The position numbers were made by a program, and so were the translations under genes. The notes below the pieces were generated by a model, which saw only the letters and a program-made list of their open reading frames with translations, ran no database searches and was not told where the DNA came from. DNA of 64,000 nucleotides. Source: an uncultured Oscillospiraceae bacterium. Lineage in GTDB: Bacteria; Bacillota; Clostridia; Oscillospirales; Oscillospiraceae. Below are positions 9,618 through 20,426 of the stretch, piece after piece (within the stretch, counting starts at the first letter, position 1; every line of letters begins with the position of its first letter). The DNA is taken from positions 62,001-126,000 of the forward strand of contig CANQFT010000001.1 in the NCBI GenBank assembly GCA_947599925.1. Reading direction: 5' to 3'.

Positions 9618-9986
9618 ATGATTCAGCAAGAGAGTTATCTGAAAGTCGCCGATAATACCGGCGCCAAGGAGATCAAGACCATCCGCGTGCTGGGCGGCTC
9701 CCGCCGCAAGTTCGGCAACATCGGCGACGTGGTGGTGGCCTCTGTCCGCAAGGCCCAGCCCGGCGGCCAGGTGAAGAAGGGCGAAGTGGTCCGCGCCGTC
9801 ATCGTCCGCTCCAGCCGCGGCGTCCGCCGCGCCGACGGCAGCTACGTCCGCTTTGACGACAACGCCGCCGTCCTCATCCGCGACGACAAGAACCCCCGCG
9901 GGACCCGTATCTTTGGGCCGGTGGCCAGGGAGCTGCGCGACAAGGATTACATGAAGATCCTGTCCCTGGCGCCCGAAGTGCTGTAA
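9618..9986 (+). CDS. rplN: 50S ribosomal protein L14
   Basis: [31 protein letters not shown]. Confidence 0.99.
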   Translation: MIQQESYLKVADNTGAKEIKTIRVLGGSRRKFGNIGDVVVASVRKAQPGGQVKKGEVVRAVIVRSSRGVRRADGSYVRFDDNAAVLIRDDKNPRGTRIFGPVARELRDKDYMKILSLAPEVL

Positions 9987-9998
9987 GGGGGTAGCGAG

Positions 9999-10316
9999 AT
10001 GAACAACATGAGCATTCGCAAGGACGATACCGTCATCGTCCTGTCCGGCAAGGACAAGGGCAAGACCGGCAAGGTGCTGAAGGCCATGCCCAAGGAGAAG
10101 AAGGTCCTGGTGGAGAAGGTCAACATCGTCTCCCGCCACACCAAGCCCCGCCAGCAGGGCGAGCAGGGCGGCATCATCAAGAAAGAAGCCCCCATCTACG
10201 CCTGCAAGGTCATGCGGGTCTGCCCCAAGTGCAACAAGCCCACCCGTCCGGCCCACAAGCTCCTGGCCGACGGGAAGAAAGTCCGCGTCTGCAAGAAGTG
10301 CGGCGCTGAGATCTGA
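9999..10316 (+). CDS. rplX: 50S ribosomal protein L24
   Basis: [38 protein letters not shown]. Confidence 0.98.
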   Translation: MNNMSIRKDDTVIVLSGKDKGKTGKVLKAMPKEKKVLVEKVNIVSRHTKPRQQGEQGGIIKKEAPIYACKVMRVCPKCNKPTRPAHKLLADGKKVRVCKKCGAEI

Positions 10317-10333
10317 GAAAGGAGGGAATCCCA

Positions 10334-11206
10334 ATGGCTGAGAACAAGACCGAGAAGGTGGAGGAGGCCGTAGAGGCCGTGAAGGAAAAGGTCGAGGAAG
10401 CGGCCCAGGCCGTGGAGGCCAAGGCCGAAGAGGTCAAGGCCAAGGCCGCCAAGGTCAAGGAAGAGGTCAAGGCCAAGGCCGAGGACGTGGCCGAGGACGT
10501 GAAAGCCAAGGCCGCCAAGGTCAAGAAAGACGTGGAAGCCAAGGCCGAGGATGTGGCCGAGGACGTGAAAGCCAAGGCCGCCAAGGTCAAGAAAGACGTG
10601 GAAGCCAAGGCCGAGGCCGCGAAGAAGGACGCGAAGGCGGCGGCCAAACCCGCCACCGACGGTATGCCCAATCTGCGTGCCAAGTACGTCTCCGAAGTCG
10701 CTCCCGCGCTCATGGAGAAGTTTGGCTACAAGTCCGTGATGCAGATCCCCAAGATCGAGAAGATCGTGGTCAACTGCGCCTGTGGCGAAGCCCGGGACAA
10801 CTCCAAGGTCCTGGAAGCCGTGGTGGGCGATCTGGCCGCCATCACCGGCCAGAAGCCGGTCATCACCAAGGCCAAGAAGTCCGTGGCCAACTTCAAGCTC
10901 CGCGAGGGGATGCCCATCGGCGCCAAGGTGACGCTCCGCTCCGACAAGATGTGGGAGTTCCTGGACCGCCTGTTCAGCGTGGCCCTGCCCCGCGTGCGCG
11001 ATTTCCGCGGCATCAACCCCAACTCCTTTGACGGCCGGGGCAACTACGCCCTGGGTCTCAAGGAGCAGCTGATCTTCCCTGAGATCGACTACGACAAGAT
11101 CGACAAGATCCGGGGCATGGATGTGATCATCTGCACCACCGCCAACACCGATGAAGAGGGCCGGGCTCTGCTGGAGCTCATCGGCGCCCCCTTCATCCGC
11201 AGCTGA
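10334..11206 (+). CDS. rplE: 50S ribosomal protein L5 with approximately 110-aa repetitive N-terminal extension
   Basis: Canonical L5 starts near [37 protein letters not shown]; the preceding Lys/Ala/Glu-rich coil is in frame behind the only good RBS (AAAGGAGGG). Confidence 0.95.
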   Translation: MAENKTEKVEEAVEAVKEKVEEAAQAVEAKAEEVKAKAAKVKEEVKAKAEDVAEDVKAKAAKVKKDVEAKAEDVAEDVKAKAAKVKKDVEAKAEAAKKDAKAAAKPATDGMPNLRAKYVSEVAPALMEKFGYKSVMQIPKIEKIVVNCACGEARDNSKVLEAVVGDLAAITGQKPVITKAKKSVANFKLREGMPIGAKVTLRSDKMWEFLDRLFSVALPRVRDFRGINPNSFDGRGNYALGLKEQLIFPEIDYDKIDKIRGMDVIICTTANTDEEGRALLELIGAPFIRS

Positions 11207-11223
11207 GAAAGGAGAGCGGAACA

Positions 11224-11409
11224 ATGGCGAAGAAATCCATGATCCTGAAGCAGCAGGCCAAGCCCAAGTTCTCCACTCGGCGCTACAACCGCTGCAAGAT
11301 CTGCGGCCGCCCCCACGCCTACCTCCGGGACTACGGCATCTGCCGCATCTGCTTCCGGGAGCTGGCCTACAAGGGCCAGATCCCCGGCGTGAAGAAGGCG
11401 TCCTGGTAA
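11224..11409 (+). CDS. rpsN: 30S ribosomal protein S14, zinc-binding type
   Basis: [61 protein letters not shown]. Confidence 0.98.
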   Translation: MAKKSMILKQQAKPKFSTRRYNRCKICGRPHAYLRDYGICRICFRELAYKGQIPGVKKASW

Positions 11410-11416
11410 CGCCCGC

Positions 11417-11554
11417 TTTGCCGGACAGCGCCGCGACAGGGGCCGGAGCCCCGCCGCCGGGCCCTGTCCGGCAAAACGAGAGCCGCACCCATCCGTAGGC
11501 CCTGCCCGGGGCCTACGGAACACCCATGTCATAAGCCGATTTTTTCGGTTTATG
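11417..11554 (+). promoter_or_regulatory. Three consecutive hairpins between rpsN and rpsH
   Basis: TTTGCCGGACAG/CTGTCCGGCAAA (11417-11475); CCGTAGGCCC/GGGCCTACGG (11493-11518); CATAAGCCGA/TCGGTTTATG (11530-11554). Confidence 0.65.
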
Positions 11555-11654
11555 GATGTCCGACGATGGCAACAGGTCGGGACGGTGCCTAAGCCCTGAT
11601 ACCTTGCCATTGAACCGGGGAACCGGCCCGGTAATCTTGATAGGAGGTAATCTC

Positions 11655-12053
11655 ATGCAAATCACAGACCCCATTGCGGATATGCTGACTCGGATCCGCA
11701 ACGCGTCCAACGCCGGCCATGATACGGTGGACGTGCCTGCCAGCAACATGAAGAAGTCCATCGCGCAGATCCTTCTCGATGAGGGCTATATCAAGAACTA
11801 CCAGCTCATCGAGGACAACCTTCAGGGTATCATCCACATCACCTTGAAGTACAACGCCAACAAGGAGAAGGCCATCACCAACCTCCGCCGCGTCAGCAAG
11901 CCCGGTCTCCGGGTGTACGCCGGCGCCGACGAGCTGCCGCGGGTCATCCGCGGCCTTGGGATCGCCATCGTCTCCACGTCCAAGGGCGTCATGACCGACA
12001 AGGCCGCGCGCGCGGCCCACGTCGGCGGTGAAGTCCTGGCGTTCGTGTGGTAA
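11655..12053 (+). CDS. rpsH: 30S ribosomal protein S8
   Basis: [49 protein letters not shown]. Confidence 0.98.
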   Translation: MQITDPIADMLTRIRNASNAGHDTVDVPASNMKKSIAQILLDEGYIKNYQLIEDNLQGIIHITLKYNANKEKAITNLRRVSKPGLRVYAGADELPRVIRGLGIAIVSTSKGVMTDKAARAAHVGGEVLAFVW

Positions 12054-12068
12054 GGGAGGGCAGAGAAT

Positions 12069-12617
12069 ATGTCGAGAATCGGAAGAATGCCCATCGACCT
12101 CCCCGCGGGCGTCGAAGTAAAAGTGGCAGAGGGCAACCACGTCACCGTCAAGGGCCCCAAGGGCACCCTGGAGCGTGATTTGAGCCCCGTGATCACCATC
12201 CAGCAGGAGGGCGCCGTGATCCACGTCACCCGCCCCAACGATCTGAAAGAGAGCCGTTCGCTCCACGGCCTGACCCGGACCCTGCTCAACAACATGGTCG
12301 TGGGCGTCACCGAGGGGTTCCAGAAGACCCTGGACGTCAACGGCGTGGGCTACCGCGTGGCCATGGAGGGCGGCAAGCTGGTCATGAACCTGGGCTATTC
12401 CCACCAAGTGACCATGGAGGCTCCCGAGGGCATCAAGCTGGAGACCCCCAACCCCAACCAGATCGTCGTCAGCGGCGCTGACAAACAGCGTGTGGGTCAG
12501 TTCGCCGCCGAGATCCGCGAGAAACGTCCGCCTGAACCCTACAAGGGCAAGGGTATCAAATACGCTGACGAGGTCATTCGCCGTAAGGAAGGCAAGACCG
12601 GCGTCAAGAAAAAGTAA
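12069..12617 (+). CDS. rplF: 50S ribosomal protein L6
   Basis: [38 protein letters not shown]. Confidence 0.98.
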   Translation: MSRIGRMPIDLPAGVEVKVAEGNHVTVKGPKGTLERDLSPVITIQQEGAVIHVTRPNDLKESRSLHGLTRTLLNNMVVGVTEGFQKTLDVNGVGYRVAMEGGKLVMNLGYSHQVTMEAPEGIKLETPNPNQIVVSGADKQRVGQFAAEIREKRPPEPYKGKGIKYADEVIRRKEGKTGVKKK

Positions 12618-12632
12618 GGAGGTGCCTAGAGT

Positions 12633-12989
12633 ATGATCAAGAAAATCGATACAAACGCTCAGCGGCTGCGCCGCCATAAGCGGGTCCGCGCCAAGATCAG
12701 CGGCACCCCCGAGCGTCCCCGTCTCAACGTGTTCCGCAGCGAGACCAACATCTACGCCCAGGTCATCGACGACGTCAACGGCGTGACCCTCGTCTCCGCC
12801 TCCTCGCTGGAAAAGGGCTTCGGCGCCGGTTCCAACTGCGAGGCAGCCAAGAAGGTGGGCCAGACCGTGGCCGAGCGGGCCAAGGCCAAGGGGATCAACA
12901 CCGTGGTCTTTGACCGTGGCGGCTATGTCTACCACGGCCGGGTGAAGGCCCTGGCCGAAGGCGCCCGCGAGGGCGGCCTGGAGTTTTAA
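12633..12989 (+). CDS. rplR: 50S ribosomal protein L18
   Basis: [35 protein letters not shown]. Confidence 0.98.
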   Translation: MIKKIDTNAQRLRRHKRVRAKISGTPERPRLNVFRSETNIYAQVIDDVNGVTLVSASSLEKGFGAGSNCEAAKKVGQTVAERAKAKGINTVVFDRGGYVYHGRVKALAEGAREGGLEF

Positions 12990-13006
12990 GGAGGGAGGAA
13001 GAACAA

Positions 13007-13507
13007 ATGCCTAAGTTTGAAAAAGAGCAGAGCGAGTTCAGCGAAAAGCTGGTCTACCTCAACCGCGTTTCCAAGACCGTCAAGGGCGGCCGCGTGGCCA
13101 AGTTCACCGCCCTCATGGTCATCGGCGACGAAAAGGGCCGCGTGGGCTTTGGCACCGGCAAGGCCGCCGAGGTCCCTGAAGCCATCCGCAAGGGCATCGA
13201 GGACGCCAAGAAGAACATGGTCAACATCACCCTGTCCGGCACCACCATTCCCCACGAGATCATCGGGGAGTTCGGCGCCGGCCGGGTCCTCCTCAAGCCC
13301 GCCGCCCCCGGCACCGGCATCATCGCCGGCGGCCCGGTCCGCGCGGTGATGGAGGCTGCCGGCATCCGGGACATCCGGGCCAAGTGCCTGCGCTCCAACA
13401 ACCCCCAGAACGTGGTCTCCGCCACCTTCGAGGGCCTGAAGGCCCTCCGCGGGCCGGAAGAGGTGGCCCGGCTCCGGGGCAAGAGCGTGGAAGAAATTTT
13501 GGGTTAA
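13007..13507 (+). CDS. rpsE: 30S ribosomal protein S5
   Basis: [43 protein letters not shown]. Confidence 0.98.
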   Translation: MPKFEKEQSEFSEKLVYLNRVSKTVKGGRVAKFTALMVIGDEKGRVGFGTGKAAEVPEAIRKGIEDAKKNMVNITLSGTTIPHEIIGEFGAGRVLLKPAAPGTGIIAGGPVRAVMEAAGIRDIRAKCLRSNNPQNVVSATFEGLKALRGPEEVARLRGKSVEEILG

Positions 13508-13521
13508 GGAGGAGACGACAC

Positions 13522-13704
13522 ATGGCTAAGTTGAATGTGAAGCTGGTCAAGAGCCTGAACGGTCGGCTCCAAAAGCACAAGGACACCGCCGCCGCGCTGG
13601 GTCTCCGCAAGATCGGGGACGCCACCGTGCAGCCTGACAACGCCGCCACCCGCGGCAAGATCGCTCTGATCGGTTATCTCCTTGAGGTCACCGAGGAAAA
13701 GTAA
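13522..13704 (+). CDS. rpmD: 50S ribosomal protein L30
   Basis: [47 protein letters not shown]. Confidence 0.95.
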   Translation: MAKLNVKLVKSLNGRLQKHKDTAAALGLRKIGDATVQPDNAATRGKIALIGYLLEVTEEK

Positions 13705-13716
13705 GGAGGCGCAACA

Positions 13717-14157
13717 ATGAATTTGTATGAACTCTCCCCCGCCCCCGGCTCCACCCAGGTGGGGAAGCGCAAGGGCCGGGGCCCCGGCTCCGGCAACGGC
13801 AAGACCGCCGGCCGCGGCCACAAGGGTCAGTGGGCCCGCTCCGGCGGCGGCGTGCGCGTGGGCTTTGAGGGCGGCCAGATGCCTCTGGCCCGCCGGGTGC
13901 CCAAGCGGGGCTTCAACAATATCTTCGCCAAGCCCCTGGAGGTCATCAACGTGGCCAGCCTCAACAAGTTCGACGATGGCGCCACCGTCAACATCTGTGA
14001 CCTGCTGGACAAGGGCATCCTCTCCAAGTGCGAGTACGGCGTGAAGGTGCTGGGCAGCGGTGCCCTCACCAAGAAGCTCACCGTGCGGGCCTCCGCGTTC
14101 TCCGCCTCCGCCAAGGAGAAGATCGAAGCCGCGGGCGGAAAGGCCGAGGTGATTTGA
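13717..14157 (+). CDS. rplO: 50S ribosomal protein L15
   Basis: [38 protein letters not shown]. Confidence 0.98.
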   Translation: MNLYELSPAPGSTQVGKRKGRGPGSGNGKTAGRGHKGQWARSGGGVRVGFEGGQMPLARRVPKRGFNNIFAKPLEVINVASLNKFDDGATVNICDLLDKGILSKCEYGVKVLGSGALTKKLTVRASAFSASAKEKIEAAGGKAEVI

Positions 14158-14158
14158 G

Positions 14159-15568
14159 TTGATTACCACCATCCGTAACGCCTGGCGGATCGAGGAACTG
14201 CGTAAGAAGATCCTCTTCACGCTGTTCGCTCTGCTGATCTTCCGCCTGGGCTCTGTCATCCCCGTGCCCTTCATCAACTCCAACGCGCTGGCCGAGGAGC
14301 TGAGCCGTCAGTCGGGCACCATCTTCGGCCTGCTGAACGCCATGAGCGGCGACGCCTTCGCCCAGGCGACGGTATTCGCCCTCTCCATCCAGCCCTATAT
14401 CAACAGCTCCATCATCATCGAGCTGCTGTGCATCGCCATCCCCGCGCTGGAGCGGATGCAGAAAGAGGGCGGCGAGGAGGGCCGCAAGAAGATCGCGGCC
14501 ATCACCCGGTACACCACCGTGGCCATCGCCATTCTCCAGGGCTTTGGGTATTTCACCCTCATCCGCAACTGGGGCCTGATCGATTCTGCCGTTGGTATGC
14601 CCATGTGGCTGACCGGCGTGATCATCGTCCTGGCCTTCACCGCCGGCTCCGCCTTCCTGATGTGGCTGGGCGAGCAGATCACCGAGTTCGGCATCGGCAA
14701 CGGCATCTCCATGATCCTCTTCGCCGGCATCGTGGCCCGTGTGCCCAGCATGATCTCCAGCATGATCACAGGCGTCAGCCGCTGGAGCGAGGTCCGCAGC
14801 GTGGGCCGGGACGCCCTTTTGTCCCAGATGACCACCACCTACACCAACCAGGGCGTGTCCAACGCCGCGGAGCAGGCCCAGAGCTATGTGAACAGCGCCC
14901 TGCACCCGGTGATGATCCCGCTGTTCTTCATCGGGATGCTGCTGCTGGTCATCTTCATCGTGTTCATCACCAATTCCGAGCGCCGCATCCCCGTGCAGTA
15001 CGCCAAGCGGGTGGTGGGCCGGAAGATGTACGGCGGCCAGTCCACCCACCTGCCCATGAAGGTGAATATGTCCGGCGTGCTGCCCATCATCTTCGCCCAG
15101 TCCATCGCCTCCCTGCCCGCCACCATCGCCGGGTTCGCCGGCGTCACCTCCAGGAGCGAGGGCTTTGGCGGGGCCTTTATGCGGGTCTTTGACTCCAGCG
15201 GCGTGGTCTACTGCGTGGTCTACTTCCTGCTCATCGTGGGCTTCAGCTACTTCTACTCCTCCATCCAGTTCAACCCCGTGGAAGTGGCCAACAACCTGAA
15301 GAACAACGGCGGCTTTGTCCCCGGCTTCCGTCCGGGCAAGCCCACCGCGGACTTCCTGCGGAAAGTGCTGAGCAAGATCACCATGTTCGGCGCCCTCTAC
15401 CTGGCCGTCATCGCCATCCTGCCCATCATCACCGGCAACATCGTGGGCAACAACGCTCTGTCCCTGGGCGGTACGTCGGTCATCATCGTGGTGGGCGTGG
15501 CGCTGGAGACGGTGAAGGCCATGGAGGCCCAGATGCTCATGCGGCACTACAAGGGCTTTTTGGAGTAA
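14159..15568 (+). CDS. secY: Preprotein translocase subunit SecY (TTG start)
   Basis: ITTIRNAWRIEELRKKILFTL...RMQKEGGEEGRKKI...; multi-TM. Confidence 0.97.
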   Translation: MITTIRNAWRIEELRKKILFTLFALLIFRLGSVIPVPFINSNALAEELSRQSGTIFGLLNAMSGDAFAQATVFALSIQPYINSSIIIELLCIAIPALERMQKEGGEEGRKKIAAITRYTTVAIAILQGFGYFTLIRNWGLIDSAVGMPMWLTGVIIVLAFTAGSAFLMWLGEQITEFGIGNGISMILFAGIVARVPSMISSMITGVSRWSEVRSVGRDALLSQMTTTYTNQGVSNAAEQAQSYVNSALHPVMIPLFFIGMLLLVIFIVFITNSERRIPVQYAKRVVGRKMYGGQSTHLPMKVNMSGVLPIIFAQSIASLPATIAGFAGVTSRSEGFGGAFMRVFDSSGVVYCVVYFLLIVGFSYFYSSIQFNPVEVANNLKNNGGFVPGFRPGKPTADFLRKVLSKITMFGALYLAVIAILPIITGNIVGNNALSLGGTSVIIVVGVALETVKAMEAQMLMRHYKGFLE

Positions 15569-15574
15569 GCGCCC

Positions 15575-16207
15575 ATGAAGATGATTTTTCTTGGGGCGCC
15601 GGGCGCCGGAAAAGGTACCCAGGCCGACATTTTTGCCAAGCGTTTGAACATCCCCACCATCTCCACCGGCAACATCCTCCGCGCCGCCATCGCCGACGGC
15701 ACCGAGACCGGCCTCAAGGCCAAGTCCTTTATGGACAAGGGCCAGCTGGTCCCCGACGAGGTGATCCTGAACATCGTCAAGGAGCGGCTGGACCAGCCCG
15801 ACTGTCAAAGGGGCTATATCCTGGACGGGGTGCCCCGCACCTTGGCCCAGGCCCAGGCCCTGGAGGATATGGGCGTGACCTTTGACCAGGTGGTCTCCAT
15901 CGAGGTGGCCGACCAGGTCATCGTCCAGCGCATGACCGGCCGCCGGGCCTGCACCCAGTGCGGCGCCACCTACCACGTGGAGGCCGCGCCGCCCAAGGTG
16001 GAGGGCGTGTGCGACAAGTGCGGAGGGACCCTGGTCCAGCGGACGGATGACGCCGCCGAGACCGTGCTCGACCGCCTGAAGGTCTTTCACGAGCTCACTG
16101 AGCCCCTCAAGGACTTTTACGCCCAGCGGGGACTCCTGAAGCTGGTGGACAACCAGCCCACCATCGAGGCCACCACCCAGGCCATCTGCCAGGTGCTGGG
16201 GCTGTAA
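15575..16207 (+). CDS. adk: Adenylate kinase (zinc-binding LID)
   Basis: MIFLGAPGAGKGTQADIFAKRL; CTQCGATYH...CDKCGG. Confidence 0.97.
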   Translation: MKMIFLGAPGAGKGTQADIFAKRLNIPTISTGNILRAAIADGTETGLKAKSFMDKGQLVPDEVILNIVKERLDQPDCQRGYILDGVPRTLAQAQALEDMGVTFDQVVSIEVADQVIVQRMTGRRACTQCGATYHVEAAPPKVEGVCDKCGGTLVQRTDDAAETVLDRLKVFHELTEPLKDFYAQRGLLKLVDNQPTIEATTQAICQVLGL

Positions 16208-16219
16208 CAGGCGATGGAG

Positions 16220-16984
16220 ATGATTTCCCTCAAGACCCCGGAGGAGATCGAGAAGATGCGCGTGGCCGGACGGATCACGGCCCAGGCCAGAGCCCTGGCC
16301 GGATCCATGGTCAAGCCGGGCGTGTCCACCTACGAGATCGACCGCGAGGTCAGGCGCTTTATCCAGAGCCACGGCGCCAAGCCCTCCTTTTTGGGGCTCT
16401 ACGGCTTTCCCGCCTCCATCTGCGCCTCGGTGAACGAGTGCGTCATCCACGGCATCCCCTCCAAAAAGCAGATACTCCGCGAGGGCGACATCGTGTCGGT
16501 GGACGTGGGCGCCTTCATCGGCGGCTTCCACGGCGACTGCGCCGCCACCTTCCTGTGCGGCGCGGTGGACCCCAAGGCCCAACAGCTGGTGGAGGTGACC
16601 CGGCAGAGCTTCTTTGAGGGTATCAAGTTGGCGCGGCCGGGCAACCGGGTCCGGGACATCGGCGCGGCGGTGCAGAAGTATGTGGAATCCTTTGGCTTCA
16701 GCGTGGTCCGGGACTTTGTGGGCCACGGCGTGGGCCGGAAGATGCACGAGCCGCCGGAGGTGCCCAACTACGGCCCCGCCGGACACGGCGCCCGGCTGAC
16801 CCCGGGCATGGTCATCGCCGTGGAACCCATGGTGTGCGCCGGGGACTATCACGTGGAGAACCTGGACGGCAACTGGACCACCGTCACCGTGGACAGGAGC
16901 CTTGCCGCCCACTACGAAAACACCATTCTCATTACACAAGGTGAGGCGGAGATCCTCACCGACCCAGGGGACGGCACGCTGTGA
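16220..16984 (+). CDS. map: Type I methionyl aminopeptidase
   Basis: MISLKTPEEIEKMRVAGRI...FVGHGVGRKMHEPPEVPNYG. Confidence 0.96.
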   Translation: MISLKTPEEIEKMRVAGRITAQARALAGSMVKPGVSTYEIDREVRRFIQSHGAKPSFLGLYGFPASICASVNECVIHGIPSKKQILREGDIVSVDVGAFIGGFHGDCAATFLCGAVDPKAQQLVEVTRQSFFEGIKLARPGNRVRDIGAAVQKYVESFGFSVVRDFVGHGVGRKMHEPPEVPNYGPAGHGARLTPGMVIAVEPMVCAGDYHVENLDGNWTTVTVDRSLAAHYENTILITQGEAEILTDPGDGTL

Positions 16985-17078
16985 CGCGTCCAGGGAACGG
17001 GAAAGGACCCGCCGCCGGAAGAAGCGGCACACCGCGGCGCAATCGGGCGCGAAGCGCCCTCCGAGGAGGAAATGAGAC

Positions 17079-17297
17079 TTGGCAAAGGATGATATGATCG
17101 AAGTGGAGGGCGTGGTCACAGAGGCCCTGCCCAACACCACCTTTAAAGTGGACATCGGGAATGGACACATCATTCTCGCCCACATCTCCGGCAAACTGCG
17201 GATGAACTTCATCCGCATCCTGCCCGGAGACAAGGTCACGGTGCAGATGTCGCCCTACGACGTCACCCGGGGCCGGATCACCTGGCGAACAAAGTAA
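17079..17297 (+). CDS. infA: Translation initiation factor IF-1 (TTG start)
   Basis: [60 protein letters not shown]. Confidence 0.97.
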   Translation: MAKDDMIEVEGVVTEALPNTTFKVDIGNGHIILAHISGKLRMNFIRILPGDKVTVQMSPYDVTRGRITWRTK

Positions 17298-17373
17298 ACA
17301 ACAACGACCTGCCGGGCCGCGGCCTTGCCCGGACCCGGTGGGGGCCATCAAGGCATTCATAAGGAGGTTTAAC

Positions 17374-17487
17374 ATGAAAGTCAGACCGTCTGTGAAGCCC
17401 ATGTGCGAGAAGTGCAAGATCATCAAGCGCAAGGGCAAAGTCATGGTAATTTGCGAAAACCCCAAGCACAAGCAGAGACAAGGTTAA
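17374..17487 (+). CDS. rpmJ: 50S ribosomal protein L36 (37 aa, below ORF-track cutoff)
   Basis: [47 protein letters not shown]. Confidence 0.97.
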   Translation: MKVRPSVKPMCEKCKIIKRKGKVMVICENPKHKQRQG

Positions 17488-17506
17488 AAAGGAGGGACAG
17501 TGAAGT

Positions 17507-17875
17507 ATGGCTCGTATTGCTGGCATTGACTTGCCGAAGGACAAGCGCGTGGAGATCGGCTTGACCTATATTTTCGGCATCGGGCGCACCAGCGCCAACA
17601 AGATCCTGGCCGCCACAGGCATCGACCCCGACACCCGGGTGAAGGACTTGACGGAGGAACAAGAGGCTGCCCTCCGTGAAGAGATCGGCAACCACTACAC
17701 CGTGGAGGGCGACCTCCGCCGGAACGTGGCCCTGGACATCAAGCGGCTCACCGAGATCGGCTGCTACCGGGGCATCCGCCACCGCAAGGGTCTGCCCGTC
17801 CGGGGCCAGCGGTCCAAGACCAACGCCCGCACCCGCAAGGGCCCCAAGCGCACCGTGGCCAACAAGAAGAAGTAA
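17507..17875 (+). CDS. rpsM: 30S ribosomal protein S13
   Basis: [34 protein letters not shown]. Confidence 0.98.
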   Translation: MARIAGIDLPKDKRVEIGLTYIFGIGRTSANKILAATGIDPDTRVKDLTEEQEAALREEIGNHYTVEGDLRRNVALDIKRLTEIGCYRGIRHRKGLPVRGQRSKTNARTRKGPKRTVANKKK

Positions 17876-17890
17876 GGAGGGAGAGAGATT

Positions 17891-18292
17891 ATGGCTGCTA
17901 CCACGAAAGGCAAAAAGACGACCCGTCGTCGCCGCGAACGCAAGAACATCGAGAAGGGCGCGGTTCACATCCGCTCCTCCTTCAACAACACCATGGTCAC
18001 CGTGACCGACACCAACGGCAACGCCATCTCCTGGGCTTCCTCCGGCGAGATGGGCTTCCGCGGCTCCCGCAAGTCCACCCCCTTCGCCGCTCAGACCGCC
18101 GCCGAGACGGCTGCCAAGGCCGCCATGGAGCACGGCCTCAAGAGCGTCGAGGTCTTTGTCAAGGGTCCCGGCCAGGGCCGTGAGGCCGCCATCCGGGCGC
18201 TCCAGGCCGTGGGCCTGGAGGTCACTCTGATCAAAGACGTCACCCCCATCCCCCACAACGGCTGCCGTCCGCCGAAGCGCCGCCGCGTGTAA
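17891..18292 (+). CDS. rpsK: 30S ribosomal protein S11
   Basis: [46 protein letters not shown]. Confidence 0.98.
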   Translation: MAATTKGKKTTRRRRERKNIEKGAVHIRSSFNNTMVTVTDTNGNAISWASSGEMGFRGSRKSTPFAAQTAAETAAKAAMEHGLKSVEVFVKGPGQGREAAIRALQAVGLEVTLIKDVTPIPHNGCRPPKRRRV

Positions 18293-18317
18293 TAGCAAAA
18301 GGAGGAATTGAGTTAAT

Positions 18318-18920
18318 ATGGCTAAGAATATGCAGCCTGTGGCCAAGCGCTGCAAGGCTCTGAATGTTTCTCCCGCCGCTATGGGATACGCCAAGAAGCA
18401 GACCAACCGCAACCCCAAGGGCCAGATGCGCCGCAAGCAGAGCGAGTACGCCATGCAGATGAACGAGAAGCAGAAGGTCAAGTTCGTCTACGGCATCATG
18501 GAAAAGCAGTTCCGCGCCTACTACGAAAAGGCCGCCCGCAGCGAGGGCATGACCGGCGAGGTGCTGCTGACCACCATCGAGCGGCGGCTGGACAACGTGG
18601 TGTACCGCCTGGGCTTTGCCATGACCCGCCGTGAGGCCCGCCAGAGCGTCAACCATGGTCACTTCACCGTCAACGGCCGCAAGGTGAACATCCCCTCCTA
18701 CCTGGTGAAGCCCGGGGACGTGGTGGAGGTCAAGGAGTCCAGCCGGGACAGCGTCCGCTTCAAGCGCTTCACCGGCGAGGACGCCCCCATCTTCGCCACC
18801 CCCAAGTGGCTGAGCCGTGAAAAGAACGCCCTCAAGGGCACCGTGGTCCAGATGCCGGCCCGTGACGACATTGATATGCCTGTTGAGGAGCACCTTATCG
18901 TCGAGCTCTATTCCAAGTAA
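18318..18920 (+). CDS. rpsD: 30S ribosomal protein S4
   Basis: RRLDNVVYRLGFAMTRREARQSVNHGHFTVNGRKVNIPSY. Confidence 0.98.
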   Translation: MAKNMQPVAKRCKALNVSPAAMGYAKKQTNRNPKGQMRRKQSEYAMQMNEKQKVKFVYGIMEKQFRAYYEKAARSEGMTGEVLLTTIERRLDNVVYRLGFAMTRREARQSVNHGHFTVNGRKVNIPSYLVKPGDVVEVKESSRDSVRFKRFTGEDAPIFATPKWLSREKNALKGTVVQMPARDDIDMPVEEHLIVELYSK

Positions 18921-18976
18921 TAAGCTCCCCTCGATTCGTTTTTACCAACTGTTGAAGAAGGAGGGTCACACACGAT

Positions 18977-19924
18977 ATGGTAGAAATTGAAAAGCCCCGC
19001 ATTGAGTGCGTCGAAAAACCCAGCGAGGAGTCTCATGGCAAGTATATCATTGAGCCGCTGGAGCGAGGTTATGGCACCACCCTGGGCAATTCCATGCGCC
19101 GTATTCTGCTCTCCAGTCTGCCCGGTGTGGCGGTCACGACCATCAAGATCGCCGGCATCCAGCACGAGTTTTCCACCATCCCCGGCGTCACCGAGGACGT
19201 CACCGAGATCGTGCTGAACGTCAAGAGCATCATTGCCAAGCTGTACAGCGAGGGCGCCAAGACTGTCTATATCGAGGCCGCCGGCCCCTGCGAGGTCACT
19301 GCCGGCGACATCAAGGCCGACGGCGAGGTGGAGGTGCTCAACCCGGAGCTCCACATCGCCACGCTGGGCCCCGACGCCAATCTGAACATGGAGCTGACCC
19401 TGGCCCACGGCAGAGGCTACGTTCCCGCGGAGCGCAACAAGCCCCAGCAGTCCATCATCGGCGTCATCCCCGTGGACAGCGTCTACACACCGGTGAAAAA
19501 GGTCAACTACACCGTGGAGAACACCCGCGTGGGCGACGCCACGGACTTTGACAAGCTGACCTTGGAGGTCTGGACCAACGGCGTCATCTCGGCCCGCGAC
19601 GCCGTCAGCCTTGGGGCCCGCATCCTCTGCGACCACTTCATGCTCTTCACCGACCTCTCCGAGACCATGGGCTCCAAGTCCACCGTGGTGGAGAAGTCGG
19701 ACACCCAGCGCGACAAGGTGCTGGAGCTGACCATCGAGGAGCTGGACCTCTCTGTCCGCAGCTTCAACTGCCTCAAGCGCGCCAACATCAACACCGTGGA
19801 GGACCTGATCTCCAAGACCGAGGACGAGATGATGAAGGTGCGGAACCTGGGCCGCAAGAGCTTGGAAGAGGTCATGAACAAGCTGGCCATGATGGGCCTG
19901 ACCCTGGCCAGCGACGAGAACTGA
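18977..19924 (+). CDS. rpoA: RNA polymerase alpha subunit
   Basis: [28 protein letters not shown]-like N-domain; C-terminal [13 protein letters not shown]. Confidence 0.98.
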   Translation: MVEIEKPRIECVEKPSEESHGKYIIEPLERGYGTTLGNSMRRILLSSLPGVAVTTIKIAGIQHEFSTIPGVTEDVTEIVLNVKSIIAKLYSEGAKTVYIEAAGPCEVTAGDIKADGEVEVLNPELHIATLGPDANLNMELTLAHGRGYVPAERNKPQQSIIGVIPVDSVYTPVKKVNYTVENTRVGDATDFDKLTLEVWTNGVISARDAVSLGARILCDHFMLFTDLSETMGSKSTVVEKSDTQRDKVLELTIEELDLSVRSFNCLKRANINTVEDLISKTEDEMMKVRNLGRKSLEEVMNKLAMMGLTLASDEN

Positions 19925-19952
19925 CAAACCCCGACATTGGAGGTGTTAAACA

Positions 19953-20285
19953 ATGCGTAAACTTGGCAAGCCCACCGACCAGCGCCTGGCGATGCTGCGG
20001 CAGCTGACCACGGAGCTCCTGGACCACGGCAAGCTGGAGACCACCGCCAGCCGCGCCAAGGAGGTGGCCCCTCTGGCTGAACAGATGATCACCCTGGGCA
20101 AGAAGAGCGGTCTGGCCAACTACCGCCAGGCTCTGAGCTTTATCACCCGCGAGGATGTGGCCCACAAGCTCTTTGGCGAGATCGCCCAGAAGTACGCCGA
20201 CCGTGACGGTGGCTACACCCGCGTGGTCCTCACCGGTCCCCGCCGGGGCGACGCCGCGGAGATGGCCATTGTGGAGCTGGTCTGA
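19953..20285 (+). CDS. rplQ: 50S ribosomal protein L17
   Basis: [38 protein letters not shown]. Confidence 0.98.
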   Translation: MRKLGKPTDQRLAMLRQLTTELLDHGKLETTASRAKEVAPLAEQMITLGKKSGLANYRQALSFITREDVAHKLFGEIAQKYADRDGGYTRVVLTGPRRGDAAEMAIVELV

Positions 20286-20306
20286 GCCAGCGCCGCGAGA
20301 CAAACC

Positions 20307-20346
20307 AAGACCCCAGCCTGTGTCCGCAGGCTGGGGTCTTTCTTTT
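20307..20346 (+). terminator. Rho-independent terminator of the ribosomal supercluster
   Basis: AAGACCCCAGCCTG-TGTCCG-CAGGCTGGGGTCTTTCTTTT. Confidence 0.9.
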
Positions 20347-20426
20347 GCTCTCCGGCGGCGCGGTCCCAAACAACGGATGGGCCGGACTGGGGACCAGGCG
20401 CCTTGGGATGGCCGCGCCCAGGGCGC

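Noticed and set aside
14078-17239. 1053-aa minus-strand ORF, and other long antisense ORFs (e.g. 5890-8274, 1100-2806, 34232-36715)
   Set aside because: They mirror certain genes (secY/adk/map, ribosomal proteins, recombinase), have no RBS and no recognisable motifs.
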